Assembly: GCA_023052935.1 (NCBI GenBank) | Contig: CM041295.1 | Span: 109,308,711-109,372,710 of the forward strand | Direction: 5' to 3' | DNA length: 64,000 nucleotides | DNA from: Piezodorus guildinii | Taxonomy: Eukaryota > Arthropoda > Insecta > Hemiptera > Pentatomidae | Part shown: in pieces, positions 43,106 to 55,194 of the stretch | Position numbering within the stretch: position 1 is the stretch's first letter | Layout: every line of letters starts with the position of its first letter | Notes under the pieces: generated by a model | Told to the model about the DNA's origin: nothing | Databases searched by the model: none | The model's input: only the letters and a program-made list of their open reading frames with translations | Translations under genes and position numbers: made by a program

Positions 43106-44645
43106 TGTTTTTTCTTTTCCTCCAGACTTCTCCTTCTCTTACTGCTCCGAATATTCTCCTGAGCACCTGTCTTTCTAATATTAATAGCCTGTTCTCGTCC
43201 GCCTTAGTAGTTGCCCATGCCTCTGATCCATAGGTGAGCACTGGGCGTACCAGGGTCTTGTAAAGATTAATTTTTGTACTGGAGGAAAGGTTTTTGCTCC
43301 TAAAATGCTTGGATAGGCCGTGGAAGCCTCTGTTTGCACTATTGATTCGTCTGCTGATATCCTGAGATACATCGTTCCTGGAATTAATTTCGGATCCTAG
43401 GTACACAAAAGTCTCTACTCTGTGGAACTTATAGGGGCCAATGTTCAGGAATGCAATATGGTCTCCACCACCACCCCCTACTCGCATATATTTAGTTTTA
43501 TGCTCATTAACTGTGAGACCAAATTCTGCGGCAGCTGTTTCAAAAGCAATGAATGTCTCCTTCAATTTTCTGAAGTCGCCATGATGTCAATGTCATCGGC
43601 ATAACCTAATAGCTGTACGGTCCTGTTAAAGATGGTACCTGTTGTCTGAATTTTTGATTTTCGCACAGCTACCTCCAATGCCAAATTAAATAGAAGACAA
43701 GCAAGGGCATCTCCTTGTCTTACTCCGCTACTGGTTCTAAATGCCTCAGAAAGATTTGACCCCACACGGACAACGCATTTTGAGTTTTCCATAGTCATCT
43801 TTACAAGTCTTATAAGTTTTCCTGGGACTTTAAGCTCTTCTAGGGCCTTGTATAGTTCTTCTTGACCGATGCTATCATATGCCAACTTGAAGTCGACGAA
43901 GAGATGGTGAGTGGTCAGCTTGTATTCCATACCCTTTTCCAGAATCATCCGTAATGTAAAGATCTGGTCGGTGGTTGAGTGGCCTCTTCTAAAACCTGAT
44001 TGATAATTTCCAAGTTCTCTCTCTGCGAATGGGACTAGTTTCTCAAACAGAACATTAGATAGCACTCTATAAGCACAAGAGAGCAACACAATTCCCCCTA
44101 TAGTTAGCGCATTGATTTAGGTCCCCCTTCTTGTGCAGGAGACATATTAAACCATGGTCCCATTCCTGCAGCATCCTTTCTTCCATCCAGATATCCAGTA
44201 TGAGCTCGAACATCGCCTTTTCCAACTCCTCACCTCCGTGCTTCAGTAGCTCCGCCTGGATGCCATCGATGCCAGAAGCCTTATTGTTTTTGAGCTTACC
44301 AATGGCGTCTTCAACTTCATCTCGGTCAGGTGGTTCTAAGTCATCTCTTCTGTGCGATATGATGGACGTGTCTGGATGCTGATCTTGTTCCTTAGTAAGG
44401 AGCTGCCTAAAGTGTTTCACCCACCATTGCAGAACTTGATCCTTATGAACAAGAAGTGTCCCATCTTCATCTCTGCAAGAGGTGACTTTTGGTGAGAATG
44501 TTTTTCTTCCATCATTAACTCTCTGGAAGAATAGTCTGGACTCGTTAGCTTTTTTAAAATTTTCCATCTCTTCAAACTTTTCATTTTCCCAAGCTCTCTT
44601 ATTTTTTTCTATGAATTCGTTTTTCCTCCCTTCTCCTCTCACCAT
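43083..44645 (-). pseudogene. Reverse transcriptase of RTE family F
   Basis: Three consecutive frames (44645-44067, 44089-43562, 43565-43083) give LKNNKASGIDGIQAELLKHG, LICLLHKKGDLNQCANYRG, NYQSGFRRGHSTTDQIFTLR, LFVDFKLAYDSIGQEELYKA (motif A), SSGVRQGDALACLLFNLALE, LLGYADDIDIMA (YADD at about 43610) and, in the thumb, FVYLGSEINSRNDVSQDI. Each frame change is a single small indel. Confidence 0.9.
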
Positions 44646-44947
44646 AAATCTGAGCTGACCTTCTTGTGTGGCGTTGCAACATTTTCATGTAGGCTTCATT
44701 CTTACAAGCTTCTGCATGGAAACATTCTGTATCAAACCATGGTGACCGAGTAGGCCTATCTTTATAACCTAAGGTTTTCGCGGCTGCTGCATTCAGAGCT
44801 TCAGAGCATTTTTTCCATTGTTCTTCAATGCCATCAGCAGATGAACACGTCCTTTTACAAAATTCTTCTTTAAAGCTGTTCTGATACGCAGCACAGACTT
44901 CTGGCTCTTTCAGTTTATCGATGTTATATTTTCTTGCTGATAGATTT

Positions 44948-45740
44948 TTAGAACATCTGGTAAGGATATCTTGTTCTAATTTTAGCTATGCTTAAATAAT
45001 GATCTGTGTCCATGTTTGCTCCTCTGAAAGATCTAACATTCATCAAGCTGGATTTATGGTGGGAGTCGATTAAGAGATGATCGATTTGATTGGCCACAAG
45101 GCCATTTGCTGATCTCCAGGTAGCTTTATGGATCTTCTTTCCTGGGAAAAGAGTAGTGCCTATGGTTAGTCCAGAGTTTGTGGCAAAACTTTTAAGCCGA
45201 TGACCATTGTTGTTGCTATCCATGTGTAGGCTGTAGGATCCAATCGTTGGCTTATATGCAGGTTCTCTGCCAACCTTTGCATTTAAGTCTCCAACAACAA
45301 TTTTCATATCATATTTCGGGCATGCATCCGTGACTCTTCCATGGTCTTTGTAGAATTGATCCTTTTCTTGCTCATCAGCCACTTCCGTTGGGGCATGGCA
45401 ATTAATAATGGTAAGATTATAAAACTTACCCTTAATTCGAAGTCTGCAAAATGGGGTGTCACTGGATCAAAATCAATGACAAGTTGAAAAACCCATCCCC
45501 TCACAACAAACCCAACTCCAAAACTGTGTTGAGTTTCATGGCAGCTATAGTACAGAGTGTGGAATTTCTTTTCGAAAGTCCCTTTACCTAGCCAGCGGAT
45601 TTCCTGGATTGCTGCTATATTAATTTTATATTTGTCCAATTCCATAAGGAGGGCTCTAAGCGCCCCCAATCTGTGTAGAGATAAAATGTTCCAATATGCT
45701 AATTTTAAGTCAGCGTGGCGGTTCCGAAGTCGTTCCCTTT
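44948..45740 (-). pseudogene. APE endonuclease of RTE family F
   Basis: Frame 1 (45669-45304 and upstream) gives INIAAIQEIRWLGKGTF with catalytic E, and FGVGFVVRGW. Frame 2 (45382-44948) gives KIVVGDLNAKVGREP (GDLN), NNGHRLKSFA, TWRSANGLVANQIDHLLI (catalytic D and H of NQIDH) and RGANMDTDHYLSIAK (terminal D-H). All catalytic blocks are present but one frameshift near 45390 separates them. Confidence 0.88.
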
Positions 45741-46041
45741 GAGACAGTCCGGCTTCTTCTGAATCTTGAGGTTTCGTAATTATTGTACTTTAAGGAGGGC
45801 GGGTAATCAGCCCACTGCTCCCGAGTCAGGTGGAGGGGCTGCCTCCTTAGAGCACCCTGACATACTTCCCCATCCGGGCTTCCTAGGGAAGGTGACCCTA
45901 GGATGAGTATTGTAGATGACCTTGTGTTAGTGTAGGTGAATCGTGTACTGTTCTTTGTATATTTGTGCAGTATACTGAACTCGGGAAACCGGAGGATCGT
46001 TAATCCTCAACTAGCTGTGCACATCACCCAGCCCCTGCAGC

Positions 46042-46285
46042 ACCAAAGGCACTTGAGAGGTTTAATAGTAATATATGAAATATGATTGTTCCACTGTATC
46101 TTGTGGTCAAGAATGACCCCAAGATGTTTTACCTCTTTGATAGTGGTGAGTTGATTACCATTAATATTTAGTAGGCTAATGTTTACCTTCCTTTTGTTAG
46201 TAAAGATGCAAACATTTATCTTTAGTGGTTTGATGCTAAGGCCATAGGTTTTACACCAATCACACAGCTGGGTTGGCTAGGAATG
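46042..46285 (-). pseudogene. Right piece of the split RT thumb fragment, copy 2
   Basis: It matches 20480-20722 nearly base for base; the minus strand reads TIKEVKHLGVILDHKIQWNN. About 75 bases of the copy-1 fragment (20410-20485) are missing at the insertion site. Confidence 0.8.
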
Positions 46286-46389
46286 TATTTTAATATGCTT
46301 ATTTGTAAAAAATATTTTTTTAAGAAAACAATAACACCATATTTACTTAATTAAAACTCATTTTACTCTCAGAGTATTTATGGGTTCTT

Positions 46390-46800
46390 AACAATCGGGC
46401 ACATATATTATATTTAACTTTTTTAATTAACTTCATTAAAATTAAATTTGCTCTCAGGGTTTGGTGTGGGTTCTTGACAATCAGGCACAAATGTTTATTT
46501 AACTTTTTAATCATAACAATAACTTACAAAAATAACAAACAATATGCAGGCTAACTCAGATTATTCTTCATGTTCAGACAGCAGATCCTTCCTCCCTCAA
46601 GTCCCAACTTCAACTGAGCCCTTTTCACCTGTACTATTGCCTAGTAGGTACCTGCTAGGGACCTTTTTTCTAAGCATCCAAAATGGATGATATGTTTGGA
46701 AACTAATAACCCAATAGGAGCTTTTATTTAAATTTCACTTTTTATCATATTGTTAGCCTGGCATCCCAATACTCAATTAATAAATAAATAAATACTTCAA
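46390..46800 (+). repeat. Dispersed repeat, second copy of 19560-19915
   Basis: Landmarks as in the first copy (cttgacaatcaggcaca, taagcatccaaaatggatg). In the first copy this block lies before the gene-like fragment; here it lies after the RT fragment, so the order of modules differs. Confidence 0.75.
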
Positions 46801-46844
46801 TTGACAAAATAAAAATGGGTATTTTACAATATATATTCTATTCT

Positions 46845-46964
<120 letters not shown>

Positions 46965-48970
46965 GATTAGTTCTTGACTGTTGAAAATTAAAGTTTTCTA
47001 CTGTTCTTAGTTTTCAGTAAATTAATAAACAATTTTGTTTATGCAACATTTCAAGAATTTATTGTTCTCATATTCATGCAATTTGAGATAAAACAGTGCC
47101 TTACCTTCCATTCTTTGTTATTAGTCAACGGCTCAGAAATGCTTGCAATACTTTTTTTTATTACCTTCTCACAGCTTATCTAATGCAGATAGATATCCTG
47201 TTTTTCATCAATTTCTCTGTTTTTTTGCATTCATACAGGTATTAAGATGGTGCTTTACCTCAGGATCTTTCAACTTTGCCACATTTAATCTGTTACATGG
47301 TCTTCCCTTTCGTTTCCCACCAACCAAATTCTGCCTCTGAATTTAGCAATTGTAAGGTAATAATCAGAGTCCACATTACTTTACTGTCACATGCATCAGA
47401 CTTAAGCTATGCCTTATTATTGGTAAGCTATGCCTTATTCTTATTATCATTAGAATGCCTTGTGGCATGATGCACTTTGTACATCATATTTCCCACCTAC
47501 AAGGCTCTTAACATATCTTACCCCCTTAGGACATTATCTAATGATTATGTAAAATGCGCATGCTAATGGTTCTAGATCAGTATAAAAACCATCCTTTTCC
47601 TCTTCACGGTGTATGAGGGGATGCTTGCCCATCATCACAGCTGTAATAGATGGTGTGGGTTTTCTTCTTAGGAAATACATAGAATAAGGAAATCTCCTTT
47701 GAGCACGATCTTCATTCCTGAATTCACAAATATCTGCAGATTTATTTATATATGTCCTGAATGTCAATTTTTTAGCCGATTCTTCAGATAAATCTTTCCT
47801 TCTTCAAATAATTCTGTTAATAGTTCAGCACTTCATTCATACCACTTTGCCTATGAAAAAAAAAAAAAAATAATAGATCAGGTGTAATACTTAAAATAAC
47901 TATTCTTCTTCTTCTGGCACTACAGACCGAAGTGGTCCTTGGCCTGCCTCAACATAGTCTGCCACAGTCCTCTATCCTCCACCACAGGCGTGCGGCATAA
48001 CCTCCAGGACCTTCTCCTTCCATCGCGCTTTTGTCCTCCCCTTTTTGCGTGTGGCTAAGATTGTGCTTTGGTAAGTCTTCTTCACTTGCCTGTCCTCACT
48101 CATCCTGTTCAAATGTCCCTGCCATCTTAACCTATTCGTCCTTATGGATCGTGAGATAAGCGCAGCCCATGAAATAGTTCATAAATTTCTCTGTTTTTTC
48201 GCAGTGCCATCTCTCATCTCCCTCACACACTCCACCATAGATCCTTTGCAACACCTTCCTTTCAAATCTATCAAGCCTTTCAGCTGTTGCCTTGTTTAAG
48301 ATTCCATGTTTCACTACCATAGGTTACCACTGGTCTTATAAGGTTTTGTAAATACGAGTCTTAGTGGTACGGGAGAGCAGATTACTCCTTACCAGGTTCC
48401 CTAGGGCTAAGTACTCGTATGCTCTGTTACCTGCTAGAATCCTTTTCACTTCCTCTACTTCATTGGCTTCTAGTGTCATCAAGGATCCGAGGTATGGGAA
48501 GGCCGAAACTACTTCTATATTTTCTCCGCCAATGTTGTAGAAAGTGGGTACTGCCTTCTTATTTCTAAAATAACTATACAGATAATATAATATATATATA
48601 TAATTATATAATATATATATATATAATATTTATATATATATATAATATATATATATATTAAGTTTAAATTTTAAAATACAGTTTGGCAATAAAAAAATAA
48701 TAATTTTTGTGTATTACAATAAAATCAAATCAATGAAAAGAGGAGGAATCAGATAGGTTGCTATTGCCCAAGGACAAAAAGTAAACCATACCTTGGGTTT
48801 ATTCTCAAAAATTAATTTCCTTTCTGTCACATATTACTTGTTTTTACTTTTAAAAAATTAATAATTATTTCTTATATAATTAGATTTTAACAAAAAATAC
48901 TTTTTTTTTTGCATTCACATATAACAATTAAAATTATATAACTATTCAGAAGTAAATGATCATATATGAT
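46965..48970 (+). repeat. Repeat block, copy 2 of 20781-22664 (without the Jockey insertion)
   Basis: It follows copy 1 from tgattagttcttgactgttg through the RTE-C fragment (47890-48560) to gcattcacat. It shows the empty Jockey target site at about 48912-48921 and continues aacaattaaaattatataac. An AT array at 48585-48660 lies where copy 1 has none. Confidence 0.85.
47890..48560 (-). mobile_element. RTE-C retrotransposon 3' fragment, copy 3
   Basis: The minus strand gives MTLEANEVEEVKRIL-like sequence near 48480, AYEYLALGNLVRSN and KHGILNKATAERLDRFERKV, then the C-terminus and the (GAA)n end near 47898. It carries the same 5' truncation as the other two copies. Confidence 0.85.
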
Positions 48971-49195
48971 TATTTGCTACAAATAAAATAACTACTCAAC
49001 CACGTCCGATTAGCCATAGTAGCATAAAGTGACTTAAATAAACAAACAAACAAACAAACAAACTACTCAACATAAAATCATTGCTATGCAGGTGATGGAT
49101 AATCCTCAGGGAGTCTAAAATAATATGACTATTAGGCTGTAGTACTGGCATGTTTAGAATAATATCAGGAACCGAAGTGAAAAAGGTTTCAAAAC

Positions 49196-49256
<61 letters not shown>

Positions 49257-49421
49257 TTATATATATATATATATCTGTAATAGGTTATTTTTTTTTTTTA
49301 TATTACAGACCATTTTTTTTTCCCATGATTTAAAAATAACTCCATAATTTAATATTGTTAATAATTTTTTTAATTTATCCAGTCTTATTAAATAATTTGT
49401 TAATGATGTATTATTTTGCAG
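48971..49421. other. Intron-like AT-rich stretch before the 49422 frame
   Basis: It contains (AAAC)n at about 49042-49062, an (AT)n array at 49198-49275 and a polypyrimidine-rich end leading to ttattttgcag at 49411-49421. No coding sequence was found. Confidence 0.6.
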
Positions 49422-50154
49422 AAGAAGGGTAAGAAACATGAAAGAAATCCCATATAAATGTGTTGCTGATAATCATGAAGAGGAAGGATCTGTTCCGATC
49501 AAACAGAAGCGGAAATATGTGAGAAGGAAGACGTGTAAGATACAGGAAAATTTCAGGGATTTACAATCAGATATTACGTCTGAAAATATAAGCCCAGAAA
49601 TGATTAAAATGATTTATACAAAATTTAATTCATGTGTTAATGATGTTAGTAGATTTGCAGGTTTGGCTGCACATTTGTTTAAGTTGTCAGAGAAAGGAAA
49701 GCTTTTTGACAAAAACATTATATCTTTTGAATATGCTTTAAAGTCGTTTCAAACATTTGAGAATTTCACTTTTAAACTTGAATCAAATGTGCACTTAGTG
49801 AAGAGAGGACTGGAGGAGTATGTGAAAGAGTGGTGTTCATCAGTTAAACTTCATGGTATGCTTGAGAAATTTCAGGAAGAGGAGGAAATCCAGATAAAAA
49901 AGGAAAACCAGGTAGAGAAGGAAAACCAGATAGAGGAGGAATACTACACAGCTGCAGATAAAACAAAGTATTTACTTTCACTTATGAAACCCTGCAGTGT
50001 AGTACTCAAAAGAATAGAGGAGGACTACACAGCTGCAGATAAAACAAAGTATTTACTTTCACTTATGAAACCCTGCAGCGTAGTACTGAAAAGACTCAAT
50101 ACTAAGGAAAATATTGGCCAATCTAGGAAAGTGAGCTTAAAATCTGTTAGGTAA
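49422..50154 (+). CDS. Exon-like open frame, unknown 239-codon protein with C-terminal tandem duplication
   Basis: An acceptor-like ttattttgcag ends at 49421. The frame is open from 49423, with the first ATG at 49438 (238 codons) and TAA at 50152. A donor-like gttag|gtaattt at 50150/50151 just before the stop suggests an internal exon. The N-terminus is basic (KQKRKYVRRKTCK, nuclear-localisation-like). Residues 45-140 are helical and lack known motifs. An acidic coiled-coil-like EEEEIQIKKENQVEKENQIE tract follows. Then YTAADKTKYLLSLMKPCSVV occurs twice, offset by exactly 27 residues (81 bases, 49945 and 50026). The truncated relative at 20090 has one copy. I do not recognise the family; nuclear location is inference from composition. 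The frame lies immediately upstream of the unit E array. Confidence 0.6.
49945..50106 (+). repeat. In-frame 81-bp tandem duplication inside the 49422 frame
   Basis: tacacagctgcagataaaac begins both units (49945 and 50026); the copies are nearly identical over 70 bases. Near identity implies a recent duplication. Confidence 0.9.
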
Positions 50155-50670
50155 TTTATATACTTTCTTATTTATTTATATATTATAACAATGCTAGAAG
50201 ATTAGAAAATAAGAAAAGACGATTGAGACATTAAGTTTCAAAAGGTACTATATCCATTCTAGAAAAATTTACAGGAAGCGCAAAAGGAGCATGGCTTCTT
50301 ATCTAGCGGTTCTATTGTTGATTCTCTATTATTGATCTGTTTGAAACGTTATTAAAGGTTAATCTGGCAAATTATAATTTTGTTTATTAATCAATTAATA
50401 AATAGTTATTGGATAATGACTTATAAGTAGTTATTGCTGAATTACAACCTTCTCGGACTGAAAGTAGAATCAAGTAGTGGTCTGTTATCCTTCCTTTATT
50501 AAGTTGGAATCTCTTGTTTTAATAATCAAATATTTAGTGACACAAATTAAAAATTAAATACTTTCATTTAATGATAAAATGTTCAACAATAACCTTGTAT
50601 ATAATCCATTTACTTTTATTCATGAAATTTTCATTTGATTAACTATAGTTTTCTTATCTAGAAGTAAAAG

Positions 50671-50736
50671 AAGAAAAGGCACACGGTGAAGGCCTCAACT
50701 GAGACTAGTAGAATTTGGATAATGGAAGAAGAAACG
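50671..50736 (+). CDS. Exon-like segment A, first array unit
   Basis: 22 open codons ending VKASTETSRIWIMEEET before a donor-like gtaaaag at 50737. It lies about 520 bases downstream of the donor-like end of the 49422 frame. If the acceptor is the ag at 50677-50678 the phase would fit that donor (inference). The segment repeats in every array unit (for example near 52120, 53568, 56182, 57625 and 60216), and it is open in the diverged copies at 27913 and 35026. Confidence 0.35.
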
Positions 50737-53700
50737 GTAAAAGAATTGTTTTTTAAAAATTTATACTTGCATGTGTGTTTATGCTTAACATCTTCTGAAA
50801 TATAACTATTACACTTTTTAAAAATAATATATTGATTAATTTCTTAATATTCATGGTGTGTTTAGAGTTAAATTATAGATAAGTAACAATAAAGTTTATC
50901 CAGAGGTCATTTTTAAGAGTTCTTGTTCTGTCTCAAGATTATTCTCTACTTTTGTTATTAAAAAATGTTTTATTGTTGTTATACTCAGTGTTTATAATTT
51001 AATTAATAGATAAAATTGATGTTTAGTCTAAAATGTTCAATTTAATTTTAAGAAAACAGAAACAATTAATAAAAGTCACATATATAATTACATTATTTAG
51101 CTATTGTATAATATAAAGTAAAATTATATAGGTCAGTGTCATCAACGTCTCATTTGAATAAAAATATTTTCTCTGTATCTAGTTAAATATATATTCATTA
51201 ACTCACTTTTCTGCTCTTCAAATCTATTATTATTATTTCTGTAATAACGGAAATACTGATTTGCCAGACTTGAGTATTGTATGATAATATAAAGCTGAAA
51301 TAAGTTGTATTTTATCTGCTAACTCATTACCTCAAAAAGTTCTTCATTACTTATGATATTATTGATTGAGTTCCTTACCTTGTGTCGATTATTATTTGAG
51401 TTATACTTTATTTAAATGTATATTATTGTTTTTTTCAGAGTCCTTGACATGAGCAACACTTAACTTTTATCACAATCAAGCCCATAGCCTAGTTCACAAT
51501 TTTTTCAATAGCCATAATTATATTGTATTGAGGATGTATAGTCAACTATTGAAATTTTCATAGGTAGGAATAATAGGGATTCAGTCTAAAAAGAAAAGTT
51601 GGAAAAGAGTGGAAGAAAATTGTGTTTGTTTTTATATGGATAAAACAAGCAAAATTTTCTTTCATCATCTTTATTATTATAATAATTATATGATTCGAAA
51701 AAGGCTGTGGCGCCTTTTTAAGCTTTCCTCATGGAGCATGGCTCTCTTATCTAGCGGTTCTATTGTTGATTCTCTATTATTGATCTGTTTGAAACGTTAT
51801 TAAAGGTTAATCTGGCAAATTATAATTTTGTTTATTAATCAATTAATAAATAGTTATTGGATAATGACTTATAAGTAGTTATTGCTGAATTACAACCTTC
51901 TCGGACTGAAAGTAGAATCAAGTAGTGGTCTGTTATCCTTCCTTTATTAAGTTGGAATCTCTTGTTTTAATAATCAAATATTTAGTGACACAAATTAAAA
52001 ATTAAATACTTTCATTTAATGATAAAATGTTCAACAATAACCTTGTATATAATCCATTTACTTTTATTCATGAAATTTTCATTTGATTAACTATAGTTTT
52101 CTTATCTAGAAGTAAAAAGAAGAAAAGGCACACGGTGAAGGCCTCAACTGAGACTAGTAGAATTTGGATAATGGAAGAAGAAACGGTAAAAGAATTGTTT
52201 TTTAAAAATTTATACTTGCATGTGTGTTTATGCTTAACATCTTCTGAAATATAACTATTACACTTTTTAAAAATAATATATTGATTAATTTCTTAATATT
52301 CATGGTGTGTTTAGAGTTAAATTATAGATAAGTAACAATAAAGTTTATCCAGAGGTCATTTTTAAGAGTTCTTGTTCTGTCTCAAGATTATTCTCTACTT
52401 TTGTTATTAAAAAATGTTTTATTGTTGTTATACTCAGTGTTTATAATTTAATTAATAGATAAAATTGATGTTTAGTCTAAAATGTTCAATTTAATTTTAA
52501 GAAAACAGAAACAATTAATAAAAGTCACATATATAATTACATTATTTAGCTATTGTATAATATAAAGTAAAATTATATAGGTCAGTGTCATCAACGTCTC
52601 ATTTGAATAAAAATATTTTCTCTGTATCTAGTTAAATATATATTCATTAACTCACTTTTCTGCTCTTCAAATCTATTATTATTATTTCTGTAATAACGGA
52701 AATACTGATTTGCCAGACTTAAGTATTGTATGATAATATAAAGCTGAAATAAGTTGTATTTTATCTGCTAACTCATTACCTCAAAAAGTTCTTCATTACT
52801 TATGATATTATTGATTGAGTTCCTTACCTTGTGTCGATTATTATTTGAGTTATACTTTATTTAAATGTATATTATTGTTTTTTTCAGAGTCCTTGACATG
52901 AGCAACACTTAACTTTTATCACAATCAAGCCCATAGCCTAGTTCACAATTTTTTCAATAGCCATAATTATATTGTATTGAGGATGTATAGTCAACTATTG
53001 AAATTTTCATAGGTAGGAATAATAGGGATTCAGTCTAAAAAGAAAAGTTGGAAAAGAGTGGAAGAAAATTGTGTTTGTTTTAATATGGATAAAACAAGCA
53101 AAATTTTCTTTCATCATCTTTATTATTATAATAATTATATGATTCGAAAAAGGCTGTGGCGCCTTTTTAGCTTTCCTCATGGAGCATGGCTCCTTATCTA
53201 GCGGTTCTATTGTTGATTCTCTATTATTGATCTGTTTGAAACGTTATTAAAGGTTAATCTGGCAAATTATAATTTTGTTTATTAATCAATTAATAAATAG
53301 TTATTGGATAATGACTTATAAGTAGTTATTGCTGAATTACAACCTTCTCGGACTGAAAGTAGAATCAAGTAGTGGTCTGTTATCCTTCCATTATTAAGTT
53401 GGAATCTCTTGTTTTAATAATCAAATATTTAGTGACACAAATTGAAAAGTGAAATACTTTCATTTAATGATAAAATGTTCAACAATAACCTTGTATATAA
53501 TCCATTTACTTTTATTCATGAAATTTTCATTTGATTAACTATAGTTTTCTTATCTAGAAGTAAAAGAAGAAAAGGCACACGGTGAAGGCCTCAACTGAGA
53601 CTAGTAGAATTTGGATAATGGAAGAAGAAACGGTAAAAGAATTGTTTTTTAAAAATTTATACTTGCATGTGTGTTTATGATTAACATCTTCTGAAATAAA

Positions 53701-54260
53701 ACTATTACATTGTTTAAAAATAATATATTGATTAATTTCTTAATATTCATGGTGTATTTAGAGTTAAATTATAGATAAGTAACAATAAAGTTTATCCAGA
53801 GGTCATTTTTAAGAGTTCTTGTTCTGTCTCAAGATTATTCTCTACTATTGTTATTAAAAAATGTTTTATTGTTGTTATACTCAGTGTTTTTAATTTAATT
53901 AGAAGATAAAATTGATGTTTAGTCTATAATGTTCAATTCAGTTTCAAGAAAACAGAAATAATTAATAAAAGTCACATATATTAATTACATTATTTAGGTA
54001 TTGTATAATATAAAGTAACATTCTATAGGTCAGTGCAGTTTTGGAACTAAAATAACACTTATTCCAATAAATTAATGAAGCTGTAATCTGACAATATTAT
54101 ATTATAAAAATAGAACTGATAATAACGATTTAGCTAATGAGTCTAATTACAGAGAGAGTGGTTTGATCTGAGAATAACTGTTCTGGTTACATTAGTAGTA
54201 GTTTAAATTGTAATATTTAAATATATTTTTGTTTCAAATATAAACGGAGAGTCATGAAGT

Positions 54261-54329
54261 TGGAGCACTATTCCACCAATAGAAGTACCAGAAGTATTTA
54301 ATGAAATCAAAACCCCTTCAACGACAGTG
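54261..54329 (+). CDS. Exon-like segment B in L1
   Basis: 23 open codons, including STIPPIEVPEVFNEIKTPST, end at a strong donor-like GTG|GTAAGG (54330). The unit E copy at 34595 lacks exactly this segment: gaag there joins tggtaag. The absence could be a loss between short ag repeats or a gain in L1. The peptide is rich in P, E and T; unknown function. Confidence 0.4.
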
Positions 54330-54492
54330 GTAAGGAAAACTTAATGTAATTTCTTGGCAGTAAATGCTCTGTGTACATTTTTATTAATACTGAACTATGG
54401 TAAACCCTTTTCCACCTCAACTTTTGAGCATGTTATGTAAGATAGTCCCCTGTTACTCTATACATCTGATGAAGCAACTCCTTATTTTCTAG

Positions 54493-54540
54493 GGCTATAT
54501 GGGTTTAAGTTTTGCTTGTCTTGAATACTTAAACCTGTAG
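54493..54540 (+). CDS. Short open segment after an acceptor-like site in L1
   Basis: ttattttctag is followed by GYMGLSFACLEYLNL and TAG. It is conserved with one change at 35865-35912. Possible alternative last exon; very short. Confidence 0.2.
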   Translation, partial: GYMGLSFACLEYLNL

Positions 54541-54832
54541 GGACCAAGTGTTTCATATTTATGAAGAATGTGCTCTTCTTTTTCATCTTCTTTCTAACAG
54601 CGGGTGTAATCTTCCAATAATTTGATCTTCTCGATATGATATTTTAGCAGACAGTAACCGTTGAGGTGACTAGCTATCGCTCTCTAGTTATTAAAACAAT
54701 AAAATAAATCTGTAACTTGAAATATTGTTAAATGGATGCCATACTGATTACAGCATAGTTTATAGGTCATGATTCTAAGGATGTTTAAAATCTGAAAATA
54801 ACTTTTCACAATTGCAATTTTTTTTTTAATAG

Positions 54833-55053
54833 TTAAAATTCATTGTGAACTGATTATCAACATGAATTGTGGTAGCCTGATAATTTTTTCTGAAGAAGAC
54901 TGTCCAGTCCTAGTTGACTTAAACATACAGTCTCCCGCATGGAGACGTAATCAACTTGATACAAGAGGAGAGATTGTGACGTATCAGATAAAAAATGTAT
55001 TACTAATTATAAACTTTTCTGAAGATCTTCCTGCATTCTACTCTCGCACATAA
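54833..55053 (+). CDS. Exon-like segment C in L1, about 72 codons
   Basis: A T-rich tract ending in ttaatag (54832) precedes an open frame KIHCELIINMNCGSLIIF, then SEEDCPVLVDLNIQSPAWRR, TRGEIVTYQIKNVLL and a TAA at 55051. It contains a Met at 54862. The composition is protein-like and GC-richer than the unit. The corresponding part of L2 (about 58860-59090) is scrambled. No known domain. Confidence 0.4.
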
Positions 55054-55194
55054 ACAGAATGCACCACTCCCAAAATGATTTCTGTGCTCATTATATCAAA
55101 TCAATTAGAATATTTGGATAAAACTATATGATGAGAATAATACAAATATGTCAAAATATTAATTTTCTAGAAAATGCCCTTTAGTACTGTTTGG
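55054..55194 (+). other. Noncoding tail of the L1-specific segment
   Basis: AT-rich sequence with no gene-like frame. It joins the common unit sequence at about 55198 (tcaacgtctgatttg). Confidence 0.6.

Larger units (their letters stand above)
42788..46041 (-). mobile_element. RTE/CFDP2-type retrotransposon, family F, almost full length
   Basis: Minus-strand order: GC-rich 5' UTR (46041-45786), APE endonuclease (about 45740-44948), linker (about 44940-44650), RT (44645-43083), C-terminal domain (43105-42830) and a 3' end with (TATG)n at about 42800. It is the most complete broken RTE in the window, separated into frames only by a few indels. It was inserted into the RT thumb fragment shared with 20360-20722, which lacks it. 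Confidence 0.9.
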
